Source: Membranipora membranacea (taxonomy: Eukaryota; Bryozoa; Gymnolaemata; Cheilostomatida; Membraniporidae). Taken from it: a stretch of DNA of 64,000 nt. Location: positions 7,998,001 through 8,062,000 of the forward strand of contig OU612065.1 of NCBI GenBank assembly GCA_914767715.1, given 5' to 3'. The first letter of the stretch is position 1; each line of letters begins with the position of its first letter. The notes beneath the pieces were generated by a model. It had not been told where the DNA came from and did not search any database. It was given only the letters and a program-made list of their open reading frames with translations. Below, piece by piece: positions 36,859 through 48,977 of this stretch. The position numbers and the translations under genes are program-made.

Positions 36859-39518
36859 GGTAGAGACACAGGGGGGGGGGGGGTCAGCAAATATCAACTT
36901 TCTATACACCGTTGAAAAGCTGCCGAGCTACTGAGCTTTTACAGATCATCAAAAATTTGATTGGATGACGTTGCGTCATTTTATCAAGGAAATGAGGCCA
37001 AAAAGGCTGTTTTTAGCAAAGTGGATGGCTGATCTAATTTGATTGCTAGAAATTTCAAAACAGGTTATATTTATATTTAGAGATAAAGTTCATCCTTATT
37101 TTTGGTTTAAATTAATATATGATGAGCCCAAACAAGCTTTTTGCGTCAAGTCATAATGTGTGTGATTTCTGAAATTTAATGAAATAATGTGAAATTTTAA
37201 GCATCGATTTGAGATAGATGGAAAAGGTAATAACCAAATTTTTTGCTATTTTCCACTGAAGGCCTGAATAAAATACACACACTCCAATTTTAGTAGTACA
37301 GAAATTTTATCAAGATCAGCAGAGACCGTCAAATGTAGATACTTTTGGGGTCATTTTACCATAACGCAAAACATGCTGTCAAAATGACCATTACTCAGGT
37401 CAGAAAAAATAATTTTTGAAATTTCTCACATACGAAGCCGCTTTGCATAAGCATAGCACAAACAGGAAATGCCAAAAGAAAATGGTACTGCATAGGCCTA
37501 CCAGTTTTCTCCGAATTGCGCATCACAGAATGCCGAAAAACACCTAAAAAAGCCCCTTAAACCACCGCTGCCACAGATGGGCTTTGCCCAGCATAGCCAC
37601 CAGTCAAAAATTTAAATAGAGAGTTGTGGCATCAAAACATCTAGCCAGTAGCTTTAAATGGAGTTATATGAGCTCTCAAAATATAAGGAGTATCTTGTTC
37701 CCCAAGCATCCACCATTAGTGATGACATATGCTGAGGTTGACCAATCAGGTGCCTTTAAAATCTAGCTGAGATCCAACCTGATTGGTCAACCTCGACATA
37801 TGTCATCACTAATGGTGGATGGCTGGGGTAGAAGATGCTCCTTACATTTTGAGAGCTTATATAACTCTATTCAAAGCTACTGGTTAGATGTTTTGATGCC
37901 ACAACTCTCTATTTAAATTTTTGACTGGTGGCACTGCTGGGCAAAGCCCAGCTGTGTCAGCAGTGGTTTAAATTGGCTGTTTTGGGCATTCTGTGGTGCG
38001 CAATTCGGAGAAAACTGGTATGCAGTGCCATTTTCTTTTGTCATTTCCTGTTTGTGCTATGCTTATGCAAAGTGGCTTCGTATGTCACACTGATGACGTG
38101 ATATACTATTGCATGTATATCTCTGATCGATAGAGAGTGAATTAATTCACTTAGCTTGAGTGCAGCTGAAATTCAGTATTTAGGAGACGTATGGATGATT
38201 ACCCAAACTTTTGGATATACACTTATCATTTTCTCATTCTTTGTTAAAATATTCTAACTTATATTTAGAAAATCTGATATCACCTTTTAACAGTTTTAGA
38301 AGAGCATTTAGCACATGTTTTTGACAAGAAAAGTGACATCGAAACTGTGTATTGCTAGCCTAAGCTCAGAAGAGAGAACTAATAATGCAGAGCTAGGTAA
38401 TTCTGTTTCGATCATGTCTGTTCGATAAAATTAAAGTTGTCCTCTCTTTCAGCCAAATGTAGGTGCTCAATATTTGTGACAGAAGCTCTATCATACCTGA
38501 CAAGTCTCCCTTTTTGGTAGGGAGCCTCCCAGTTTTTAGGGGTATTTTCCACCTCCTCCCTATCTCCCTTTTTCCTCCCTTTTTTCAGCTTCCTTCACCC
38601 AGACGACTTTTTAAGCTTCTCGTTGCAAGAAAAACTATGTTTTCCTACCCCCACAGTACATATACCTATATATAATTGCCTATTAACATACTATCTCTCC
38701 TCGTTCGTATAAAGTGCAACAATATAATTTGTGAAATCAGGTAAAATTACGCATTCATAATATGAACGCTCTAGTTTTGGCTCAAAATAAATGACAACAA
38801 GGGCCAAATTACACCTTCACTGCTGGACACGCAGAGTGGTACTCCGGGCGGGAGTTCGTTCACGGATACCTCCTGATTTCTGGGTCTACCAACTTGTCAT
38901 GTATGAGCTCTATCGATCAGAGATACACATACTAATAGTGTAATCTCGAAATCAGTGTGTTCGTATGTGAGAGTTTTCAAAAAATAATGTTTCTGACCTG
39001 AGTAATGGTCATTTTGACAGCATGTTTTGCGTTATGGAAAAATGACTCCAAATGTATCAACCTTTGACGGTCTCTGCTGATCTTGATAAATTTTTTGTAC
39101 TACTAAAAATTATAGTGTGTGTCATCTAATCAGTCCTTCAATGGAAAATAGCAACAAATTTGGTTATTGCTTTTTAAATCTATCTCAAATCGATGCTCAA
39201 AATTTCACATTATTTCATCAAATTTAAAATTATGACGTGACGCAAAAAGCTTGTTTGGGCTCATCATATATTATTTTAAACCAAAAATAAGGATGAACTA
39301 TATCTCTAAGAATAAATATAACCTGTTTTGAAATTTCTAGCAATCAAATTAGCCCAGCCATCAACTTTGCTAAAAACAGCCTTTTTGGCCTCATTTCCTT
39401 GATAAAATGACGCAACGTCATTCAATCAAAGTTTTGATGATCTGTTAGCACTCAGTAGCTCGGCAGCTTTCCAACGGTGTATAGAAAGTTGATATTTGCT
39501 CACCCCCGTGTCTCTACC
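36859..39518. mobile_element. TTAA-flanked giant palindromic element, split by a second element
   Basis: The outer tips GGTAGAGACAC and GTGTCTCTACC are bounded on both sides by TTAA (36855-36858 and 39519-39522), a 4-bp target duplication typical of piggyBac-type insertions. The arms pair along almost their whole length and fold at about 37763 with a spacer of roughly 26 bp. The left arm is 36859-37750; the right arm is 37777-38085 continued at 38969-39518. Without the insert it would be close to 1.8 kb of foldback DNA. A 13-G run lies near the left tip. There is no transposase frame. Confidence 0.8.
38086..38959. mobile_element. 874-bp TIR element (CACACTGA family) nested in the palindrome
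   Basis: The element starts CACACTGATGACG and ends ATCAGTGTG. Both ends carry ATCTCTGATCGATAGAG or its complement. It is flanked by a 9-bp direct duplication, TTCGTATGT (38077-38085 and 38960-38968). The intact opposite arm of the host palindrome shows the uninterrupted site. Nine-base duplications are typical of Mutator-like elements. There is no transposase frame. A relative sits at 28901. Confidence 0.8.
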
Positions 39519-40159
39519 TTAAGTTGGCAGATGAGGCAATGCTTCTTTGCTCAAAACAAGCTGAAGAATAACACAAGATGATCTAAAGCTTTTCCCTGAA
39601 ATCTATTTAAAACAGCTCTAGTCCAGATTTCCTAATAGCCAGCAGTGCGTATCTGTAGCTTCTATTGTTGAGGTAGCCAGTTCACATAATGTAGTCCAGC
39701 TGTTGAACGAACAATTATATCGCCATTTCCTAGAGTACAGCTTCACTGAGAGAAGATGGATTTGATGCTACTCTGTTGGATTATGGAGGACTGGAGATAT
39801 AGAGTTTGACCTGTGTAGGTTGATTCTTTTTGTGGGGGTGAGTCATAGAGTTATGGGGTCTATGGGGTGAGTAGTAAATGTAACGGCGCATATCTCTAAC
39901 CGAAGCACAAAATTCAAGAGCATAGCACATTTTGAATTCGTAAGTTTGAGTAAGAGGTTGCAGATAACAGTTATTTACATGATAGACTATGCAGGCTGCC
40001 TTTAATATAAAGTCTATTGCTAGAAAAACAACATTTCTTGTTGCTCGTTCAATAAGAATGACTAAGACTCATCATCTAAAAGTATGATAATAAATTAACA
40101 GTTCAGCAATAAATGGCTAGCTTGATTTTACCCCTTCTATTTTCAGATAAGCTCACAAG

Positions 40160-40905
40160 ACCTCATTTCAAGATACGTTATCATATGTTATCCTGATTGA
40201 CAACTGCGACAGTGACAGTATGATATCAGTGTCAATGACACGCCAAGAGCCAGACAAAGAAAAAGAGAGTTGGCAGCCTAATTATGAGGAAATTAAGCCT
40301 CAAACACTACACCGAGTCCGACTACTATGCCGCGGCAGCACAAATTCAGTGAGTTGATTGTGTCACTCTCCAACGACAATATTTTGTTTTTTGAATGAAT
40401 GGGATATCACACGCTGTCATTTTTCATTTATATTTTGGGTTAATCTGTTAGAAAATGTGCAAAAAAACATGATGCATACAAATCTTTCACTTAATTTGCT
40501 GTTATGACAGAAGAACGGAAGGGAAGGGTGGTTCAAATACCCTGTTATATGGTGATGACATCTTAATCCGACGTTATGTTTTAGGTTGATCCAGCCCATA
40601 ACAATGGGTTGTGCTACGTTCTGTACTAACAAGTGCCTTCAAACTATCAAGCAGAAGATAGTACTGTGCTCAGAGATATGTTATTTCCAGCGAGATGTAA
40701 AACTGTTTTAAATTTCTCTTGAACTCATCTAATTCACTGTTCTAGGATAATCACAACAGGGAGGCATAATCTTCACTTACAGATATTCGGACACAATAGA
40801 CTGCGTTAACTTGAGAGGACCTGGCAGAAAACGCAAGATTCGTGATGTTACGACTGAAACGATACAATTAGCTGAAACTCCATCATATCAACACCTGACT
40901 GCTAC

Positions 40906-40942
<37 letters not shown>

Positions 40943-40972
40943 CTTTTCATATTTTTGTCATTTATTTTATGA
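40160..40972 (+). CDS. Unrecognised two-exon coding segment, copy A of a tandem family
   Basis: An upstream segment (about 40160-40348) reads DNCDSDSMISVSMTRQEPDK and NYEEIKPQTLHRVRLLC, then a GTGAGT donor in phase 0. The next exon begins after CAACAG at 40760 and reads YSDTIDCVNLRGPGRKRK, DVTTETIQLAETPSYQHL, then a TA-repeat-encoded tail and a stop at 40970-40972. Two further copies of the second exon lie downstream (45407, 46493). YEEI is the preferred ligand motif of Src-family SH2 domains and SYQHL is a YxxL motif, so a cytoplasmic receptor tail is conceivable. No family is recognised and no start exon was found. A TAA lies just 5' of the presumed acceptors in all copies. Confidence 0.35.
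40908..40938. repeat. (TA)n microsatellite inside the tandem exon
   Basis: An uninterrupted TA run sits in the reading frame of copy A and is absent from copies B and C, so it expanded after duplication. Confidence 0.9.
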
Positions 40973-41528
40973 CACTCTTTTGATCTGTGCAGGTAAGATT
41001 GCAGTTTTTAAAATTAAGATTAATATGAGTGTTGCATTAAATATTAGCCAAATTCTAACAGCCATCATGTATTACTCTGGAGTAGCCCAGTCTCACAAAA
41101 ATTGAAGGCAACTCCTGTCTTATATATACCACCCTCACTGAGTACACAGGTATAAATAACATAACTCAGCCAGAAACAAGCCAGGCACATAGTGGCAACC
41201 AGATAGTGCAGACTACTATAATTATATTCGTACTGAGGAATTTTATCATACCTTTGTACCTACTACATTATTATATTCATATTTAGCCAACCGTATTATG
41301 GATCTGTAAACAAGAAAAGAAACAATGTAAAAAATTATTGCTTCAAATAAAGGCTGTATACTGTACACCATGTCTACTTGTCATGACTGCTAGATGACTC
41401 AATGAGGATTATATCAGTTGTAGAGTCACTCCAAGGGCTGACGGCTAGCAGAGAGGACTTGACACTCCACTGATAGCTTTGTACTGAGACGGGTCTTGAT
41501 GGAGCAAGCTAAATATTTGTAACTCTGC

Positions 41529-41759
41529 GGGGTCTTTCAATTAGAAAGAGTGATCCTTTACTAAAGCAAGTTATCACTATCACCTCGCTCAAAATTATCA
41601 CTCACTTGGTCTTTCAATTAGAGAAAATCGCTCACTCAGAATGTATATAGTTCCATCAAGTGACTGAGCGATCTGAAAGTGAGACCCCTAGCAGGTATCG
41701 CTCACTCACTGAGTGAGCGATAAGATTGCGATTTTGGCTGTTTCTAATTGAAAGACCCC
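41529..41759. mobile_element. 231-bp TIR MITE
   Basis: The ends GGGGTCTTTCAATTAGAAA and TTTCTAATTGAAAGACCCC are perfect inverted copies. Inside, GGTCTTTCAATTAGA recurs once, and a perfect palindrome TCGCTCACTCACTGAGTGAG lies near 41698. There is no coding content. It abuts the 5' end of the LINE fragment. Confidence 0.75.
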
Positions 41760-41769
41760 CCAGGTTACT

Positions 41770-43254
41770 ATAACAGTTACCTTACCAACAACGACAGTGT
41801 CATTGAATTCCCTGACTATAATATTACAATTGATGACATTCCATCGGTAGAAAAATACACAGTAAACTCCCACCTAGAAAATATAGATACCACTAAGGCA
41901 ACCATATCAGAGGATTACCCTTCATAGATATAAAAAATAACTCGCATATCCTGTCTGAGCCTATAGCACACATCATTAACAAAATCTTTGCGTGTGGAAA
42001 ATTTCCAATGCGATGGAAGCGAGTAGAGATCGTACCTATCAACAAAGTACCTGATCCATCTACATATAAAGATTACCGCCCAATAAGTATTTTACATCAT
42101 TTGAGCAAGGTTGCTGAGAGAATACTCTACTGGCGCATTACAGAGAAACTTCCCACTCTCAAATACCAATATGCTTACACAAGGAATATTGGTACCACAG
42201 ATGCTTTGGTGAACTTTTCATCTAGTGTGGCTAGCTTGCTTGATTGCAATGACAATCTCGGTGTTCAGGCAATAATGCTAGACTTTTCTAAAGCATTCGA
42301 CAAAATGCGTCCAGATCTCGCTGTCAAGAAACTTGTAAAACTGAAAATAGATGGATATCTTGTAGCTAATTGTTCAGGACTTTCTCTCTAATAGAGAACA
42401 ATGTGTAAGGTTTCGCAATGAAAAATCCATCTTCAGTCCAATTAATATAGGTGTACCCCAAGGGACAGTACTAGGTCCTCTGCTCTGGAATGCATTTATC
42501 GATGACTTGTCACCACCAACACCACATCTTAAGTACGCCGATGACACAACTTTATACCATCCGCTATCAAAATCGAACTGTCTCATGACAGACTCTGATG
42601 CTCATCGGGCAACTGCGAGCATCAGCGACAACCACCTTCAAAGAGCTCTCGATTACACCTCTCAGTACTGCACTGATAACTTTCTGCTGTTGAATGTGAA
42701 CAAAACTCTCTCCATAAACTTCACTTTGCAAAAACACTCACCATTGACACCTATAACATCAATCAATTTGAAATACCCTACACCCCAAATGTGAGGCTCC
42801 TTGGTGTGATATTTGATGAGCACCTGAAGTTTCACTCCCATGTATCATTGACAAAAAAAAACATTCTCTTCATGGTCTTATAAAGCTAAGAAAAGCTGGT
42901 GTGAGATCTCATTCACTGATATTATTTTACAAAGCTAGAATTTTACCGGTTTTATCATATGCAGCCCCGCGCTGGTTCCCACACACCTCCCAAAATGATG
43001 AGGATAAACTGGAGAGATTTTAAAAGCTCTGCACCAGAATTATGATTCCATATGAGGAAGAGTATGAAGAGAGACTTTCTTTACTAAAGCTCGAAGAACT
43101 AAAAATACGTCTTGATATTCTTTGTTTTCGATATATTGCAAAGGTTAAAGAATATGAGAACCATCCGTGCAAAATATTTTTGGAAGCCCGAAATCACCGT
43201 TCTATAAATAAGACAGCATTTACAGGCAATGATATTTTCCATAAATACACCTGA
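41770..43254 (+). pseudogene. Decayed LINE: reverse transcriptase domain
   Basis: Reading across several frameshifts, the order of motifs is that of a non-LTR retrotransposon reverse transcriptase: KATISEDYP (degenerate KS..PGPD), FPMRWKRVEIVPI, YKDYRPISIL, MLDFSKAFDK, GVPQGTVLGPLL, YADDTTLY (catalytic YADD), then GVIFDEHLKFHSHV and YAAPRWFP. The endonuclease and the 5' half are missing. It lies inside copy A of the duplicated block, and the matching position in copy C (about 47240) is uninterrupted. Confidence 0.88.
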
Positions 43255-43639
43255 CTGCTTTGTTTTTATTTATTTATCTATGCATGGTCTTTATTTGTCA
43301 TTGACTTTGATCGGCACTAATAAAGCATATATATATAACTGTATTTCAGGTGAGTCTGTTTTAATGTTTGTATCAAGTTTAGTTGTAATGGTTATCCTAA
43401 TACCCCTAGTTTCAGTTATGACATGAGCGGGCAATTTGGGAAGTAAAATATAGCTTATATCATAATAATTCATTGGACTTATTTTAGACTGCCAACAATT
43501 TCAATTTCACATAGTTTTATGACTTTCACCTCCTGTTGTTAGAGCCTTTAAAAACTAAAACCCACCAGTGGTTAAAGTTTCAATTGTTAATTCTGTTTAT
43601 TCAGTTTCATAACCCTATTTGTAGATTACTGATACATTT

Positions 43640-43755
43640 TACTGCTACTGACAGGCTGATAGCCTGTATAGCTCTCTACAGATATTATACATCACCAAAC
43701 AAACCAGGAACTAATGGATGGTACGACTGTCAACTTGTTATGGTATGTTTTAAAT
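43640..43755 (+). other. Weak exon candidate in the duplicated block
   Basis: After an ACTGACAG acceptor-like site the frame reads ALYRYYTSPNKPGTNGWYDC and ends at GTATGT. The paralogous stretch near 47520 keeps LYRYYTS-like codons but hits TGA at once, so if this was an exon it is lost in copy C. Confidence 0.2.
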
Positions 43756-44039
43756 AGCCATGATTCCAGTACCTGACACCATAATAAACATTCATATGAA
43801 TACAATGTATTTTGATTTAATCTTTAATATTTAGAAATCCCAAGTTCTTTGCCAACCAGAGGCAACATGAAAATTTATTGCAAGTATTCCCTTGTATTTT
43901 TGAACCAAATATAAAATAATTTTTTTTTTATTCAATTTTTTTAAATGGTCGTTTCTTATAACTAATCTCAGGGTAAGCTAAGCTAAGCTATCTCATCTAT
44001 CTATTTGTTCTATTTGATTCAATTTTATTATGACAGATC

Positions 44040-44545
44040 TGAGAAGGGAGAACAAAGACAGAGACTGGCGAAAATGCAAGTACCTCGGCTCACTCCTGCA
44101 GACATGCTGTGATATTAGCGGAAGAAAGCGCTCTGCTATGACAACATGCCGGTGCCAATGATAGAAGAAGTCTCCCCCCAAAACAGAAAGCTAAAATATT
44201 CACAGCTCAGATCAGCAGCATCTTTCTCTATAGCTGCATTTATGAGATATGGATAACATGAGAAAACGATACCACCATCATAAATGGCTTCCAGCGCAAG
44301 ATCCTGAGGTGGCATTAGATAGCCGAAAAAAAATTATTGGATGACAAGGTTTACAGACGAACTGGCCTCACATCATGGAGCATGCAAATATCAGCACGAC
44401 ATGCGAGATGTTTGACCCGCAAATCCTCTAAACCCTGAAACACCAGCCAAGCTCTAAACAATGCCATCAGCACAGAAACCGAGAAACGCAGAGGAGGACA
44501 GAGATTGACAAAGGTGAACCAAGCTCTAAAATGTCATAAGACGGA
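44040..44545 (+). pseudogene. Second decayed LINE fragment (reverse transcriptase C-terminal region)
   Basis: Fragments in shifting frames read CKYLGSLLQTCCDISGRK, AQISSIFLYSCIYEIW, INGFQRKILR and KVYRRTGLTSW. These match the usual order KYLGS.., V..I.LY.SE.W, INAFQRK.LR of RTE/Jockey-like LINE C-termini. It is heavily mutated. Confidence 0.65.
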
Positions 44546-44639
44546 CATGGTTCTGGATGCATATAAAAAATAATCTATATGGTAAGATTTCTTACAAATT
44601 ACAACGATTGGTAACCTTATATCAATTAGTCTAGTCAAA

Positions 44640-45370
44640 GCCTCGAAGAACTTTTAAATACAACCGATTCTTGTGTAAAGCTCCTAACACCTAACATCTT
44701 GAATGATATGCCACCTATTGTAGCCAAAGGCAGAAGCATCTGAGACGATCACGTCTGCTGTGAAGAATACATTGGTATATGTAGTGGCTTTTATGCATAT
44801 ATAGCAGAAGTGCACTGTTAATATGACTGTGGAGAAAAGTTCTGACTAAAACAATACATTGCAAAGAAGCAACTATGTAAGTAACATAAAAATATGTGGG
44901 TTACTTCGTATGCGAAGCTTCATCTCCAAACCCCTTAGTTGTTCGACCTTTGTGTGAAGAAGGCAACATTTTAAGCAGGCTCAATTCAAAAGGCTGCAAC
45001 ATTTTTCATGGCCAAACTTGTGAATGTTAGGTTTGTTTTGCATTATTTATACTTTTCTAAAATTTTACAAGCAGATTTATGCATCCTAAGTTTTATCCAT
45101 GGGTTTTTAAAATGGGGAGCCAAGGGCCGCCTTGACAACAGACGTCTATTGACAGGCGAATAAGCTTTATTTATGATGATGGTCAACTGTAAGGCAACCT
45201 GGAACATATACGACAAATACTTGATATTGTCACATGTCAACATTTGATCACAAATCTGCCCTTCTTGTTCAACAGGACATTGTGTTGGCAATTTTGATAA
45301 TACAATCGCCCCACAATCGCTCAGTTCCTTCATAGTACCGGCATAGCGATCTTTTCAATTTTGCATAAAC
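44640..45370. other. Spacer between duplicated units
   Basis: No exon or clear element was found; a short part (44.9-45.0 kb) contains a TTCGTATGCGAAG palindrome. Confidence 0.35.
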
Positions 45371-45406
45371 TCATTCCAATTCATTGTTCTAGGATAATCA
45401 CAACAG

Positions 45407-45514
45407 GGAGACTTTATCAAGAATTACGGATATTCGGATACAGTAGACTGTGCTAACTTGAAAGGACATGGCAGAAAACGCAGTATTCATGTTACGACTG
45501 AACCGATCAACTAG
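45407..45514 (+). pseudogene. Copy B of the tandem exon, frameshifted
   Basis: After a conserved ATAATCACAACAG acceptor it reads YGYSDTVDCANLKGHGRKR. Small deletions relative to the other copies bring in a TAG (45512-45514) before the SYQHL-equivalent region, although the downstream DNA still matches. It is best read as a decayed duplicate. Confidence 0.5.
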
Positions 45515-46492
45515 CTGAAACTCTATCATATCAGCACCTGATTTCTCCATCTGCTCTCTGCAGTTATTTTATCTGTGCAGGTTAGATTGCAGTTTTTTAA
45601 AATAAGATTTACATGTGTGCTGTATTACTATGTTAAGATAATGTGCAAAAAAGATGAAACATACAAATCTTCCACTTAGTTTGCTGTTATGACAAAAGAC
45701 CGATGGAAGGGGAGGGTGGTTCAATTACCTTGATTTATTGAGATGTTATTATTATCTGAAGTTATGCTTTAGGTTAATCCCGCTTTTCAGAATGAAGTTT
45801 GAGTTGTGCTACATTCTGTACTAACAAGTACCTTCAAACCATCAATCAGAAAATAGAGCATTATTGCCTGGTTAATCACCTCGCAGCCCTAACTAAGAGT
45901 ACTGCCTCAAGAACCTGATATTGATATCACTAACAAAAAGTCAGCTGCCAATAAGACAAGGTGAGAGGGTGAGAGTTGTGTTCATCTCTCAATGAATTTG
46001 GATCAGATCTGTAAATTTTGTTGCAGTTGAGCCTGTTCGTCGTAATTTGTAATGTTTTATATATTATGTGTTATTGGGAAATTCTACTCCAACAAATGAA
46101 TTGCAAATTTGTTAAAAAATCCATTCATTTTGGCATTTAAATATATAAACTGGCAACAATAAACACTTGTTATTAACAATCCTTAAAATGGATCCCTCAA
46201 TTCATCCCTTCATAGTACCGACATGATAACAGTTATCACAAGATAAAGTTTATTATAATAAGTTTGTCTATGTAGGTCAAAATTCCGGTTAGTGTGTCTG
46301 TGGCTGAAATGTATAACTAGTTGATATGATAATCACTAATTATAAGAAAAGAGAAAAATCAGAGAAGTCCAGTTTTCACTAATGAAAGTGATAGGGTGTT
46401 GTGCTCAGATATATGTTATTTTCAGCGATATGTAAAACTGTTTTCAATTTCTCATAACCTCATTCCAATTCCCTCTTCTAGGATAATCACAG

Positions 46493-46678
46493 CAAGGATA
46501 TGTAATCTATGATTACGGATATTCGGATACAGTAGATTGTGTCAACCTTAAAGGACCTGGCAGAACACGCAAGATGAGTGATGTTACGATTGAACCCATA
46601 CAACTAGCTGAAGCTCCATCATATCAACACCTGACTTCTCCATCTGTTCTCTGCAGTTATTCTATGAAGCTCTTCTGA
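46493..46678 (+). CDS. Copy C of the tandem exon (unrecognised C-terminus)
   Basis: It is open from the AATCACAG acceptor to TGA and reads YDYGYSDTVDCVNLKGPGR, DVTIEPIQLAEAPSYQHL and a short tail. It is the cleanest of the three copies and lacks the TA microsatellite seen in copy A. Substitutions between A and C leave the frame and most residues intact across about 45 codons, which hints at coding constraint. No upstream partner exon was identified for this copy. Confidence 0.35.
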   Translation, partial: QGYVIYDYGYSDTVDCVNLKGPGRTRKMSDVTIEPIQLAEAPSYQHLTSPSVLCSYSMKLF

Positions 46679-48918
46679 TTTGTGCAGGTAGGATTGCAGT
46701 GTTTTAAAATAACATTTAATTGTTGTATTAAATATTAGCCAAATTCTACCAGCCATCACATATTACCCAGCCTCACAAATATAGAAGACAACTCCTATTT
46801 TACATGAGTAGTTAGAGGACACAGGTATAAACATCATAACTCAGCCAAAAACAAGCCAGTCAGTCACATAGTGGCATCCAGATAGTGCTGACTTCTATCA
46901 TATATTCGTACTGAGGAATCATATTATACCCCTGTACCTACTACATTATTATATTAATATTTAACCGACCATATTATGGATCTGTAAACAAGAAAAGAAA
47001 CAAAAATAAAAAGCATTGCTTTGAAAACGAAAAAAAGAAGCAAATTTGGGAAATAGATTCTATCTAGGCTGTATACTCGTCAGGACTGCTAGTAGACTCA
47101 TATGAGGATTATATTACTTGTAGAGTCACTCCAACGGCTGACCGCTTGTAGAGAGGACTTGACACTCCACTGATAGCTAGCTTTACACTGAGAGCTGAGA
47201 CAGATCTTGCTTGAGCAAGTTAGACATTTTGTAACTGTGATATCAGGTGAGCCATTTTTGTCTATTGTAAAGAGTTGAGTGTTTTTGACCTTAAACCCCT
47301 ACTCTCAGTGATTGCAATTCGCAAAGTAAAATGTAGCTTATATCATGATTATTCATGAAAAAATTTTTTTGTAGACCACCAACAATTTGAATTTCACATA
47401 GTTTTACGACTTTCACCTCTGGTTGTTTGAGCTTTTAAACTTTAACACATTAGAGTTTCAAAATTGTTAATTCTGATTATTTAGATTCATAACCCTGTTT
47501 GTAGATTACGGATACAACTGCATAGCTGTCTACAGATATTATACCTCGTGAGCTAAAGAAACCAGGAACTAATGGATGGCATGACTGTCAACTTGGAGAA
47601 CAATACGTTATGATCTAACGCAAACCCATTAATTCAGAAGAGATTTCCATGAATGGTAGATTTTAAATAGCCATGATTCCAGCACCTGACACAATGGTGA
47701 ATGATTAAAGCCAGACTGCCAGATGCCAGACTCATCATAAGCCCTAGTGAATCCATAGCACAGTAAGCAACTGTGAAATTCTGGAAAATGATAACATAAG
47801 CTTGAAAAAATATAACATAGATGGCTGTTCCTTATGATCAATCTCACGCTAAGCTAAAATATCTCATAGTCATGTATGTGCAGTTTGCTAACCATAATTG
47901 TTTCAATTTTATTATTACAGATCCAAGTAGGCTCCTCATGCTGAAGACTGGCACTTGTTGGCACTGGTATATTGGTCTTCCAACTTGCATTCTAACGCTG
48001 GTCTATTACAAGTCGGATATGGTTATGGAAACATGAAAAAAGATTAATCTAGATGGTAAGATTTCTTACAAACTCTAACGATTGGAAAGCTTATATCAAT
48101 TAGTCTAGTCAAGGTTTTATCTGTGTGTTTTAAACTGTGAGGCAATCTGGAACATATCCGACAATTACTGGATATTTTCACATGACAATATTTTAACTCA
48201 ATTCTGCCCTTCTCGTTCAAAATGACACCGTGTTGACATTTTTGATGATACAGGACACAGTTATTTGAACTTCCAGGTGTTGGCAAAGAATAAAATGATG
48301 AGAAAATTCATGAGTTGCCTTTCTCAATGCTACAAAAATAAAAGCTTTGAGGGATTTTCAAAATTGAGTTCTTGGAAAATTGGAAGGGTTATGGGTCCTT
48401 GGTCCCATATATGAATACAGGCCTGATTATTGCAATACAAATTGGGGCGTGGTGCTGGAAGCATTCACTCATTTTCAAAAGCTCATCAGTAACATATCAT
48501 GATAACCAGTCTATGCGACTTCACAAGTGTACCAAAAATTCCATATCACAGCTCAATAACACCAGTACTTCTTTGAGATTATCATCAGTAAGTCTCTTTC
48601 TGAACTTCTTTGTGTACTTCATAGACCAGAACGGTCTATCAAACCTTTATGTGCTACAAAACATCACTGGGCATGCTGTGTAAGGGTGAATGATGCAAAA
48701 TTAATGAGTATACATTTTTACAGACACATCACCACATTGAGACCACAAAAAGTTGCCCATTAGGCCCCACTAGCAAATAGCTCACATGGTGCATACATCT
48801 ACACTCTGAAGGAATAATTTTCTCAATGCCCAGTTTGATGGCCTAAACAAACCGAGGACAAACAAAGGAGATCTGATGCATTTTATGTTAAACTTGTATT
48901 CCCGTTGCTCGTTGTGTT

Positions 48919-48977
48919 CTAGGTTGTCAGTAGTCTATCTTAACAAAGCTTGTTAAGACAGACTAGGTTGTCAGTAG
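48919..48977. mobile_element. 29-bp palindrome bounded by a 15-bp direct repeat
   Basis: CTAGGTTGTCAGTAG occurs at 48919-48933 and again at 48963-48977. Between them is a near-perfect 29-bp palindrome built on CTTAACAAAGCTTGTTAAG. The core word AACAAAGCTTGT also occurs in the hairpin at 23588-23662. It looks like the minimal footprint of a mobile hairpin. Confidence 0.6.

Larger units (their letters stand above)
40437..48130 (+). repeat. Tandemly duplicated segment (three partial units)
   Basis: Blocks from 40437-41525 and 43335-44640 recur diverged but collinear downstream. Bases 40437-40665 match 45640-45850. Bases 40665-40990 match 45370-45610 and 46400-46690. Bases 41035-41525 match 46730-47240. 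Bases 43335-43780 match 47240-47690. Bases 44520-44640 match 48000-48120. Copy A is longer because it holds the TIR element and LINE at 41.5-43.3 kb and an extra LINE-like stretch at 44.0-44.5 kb. Confidence 0.75.
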
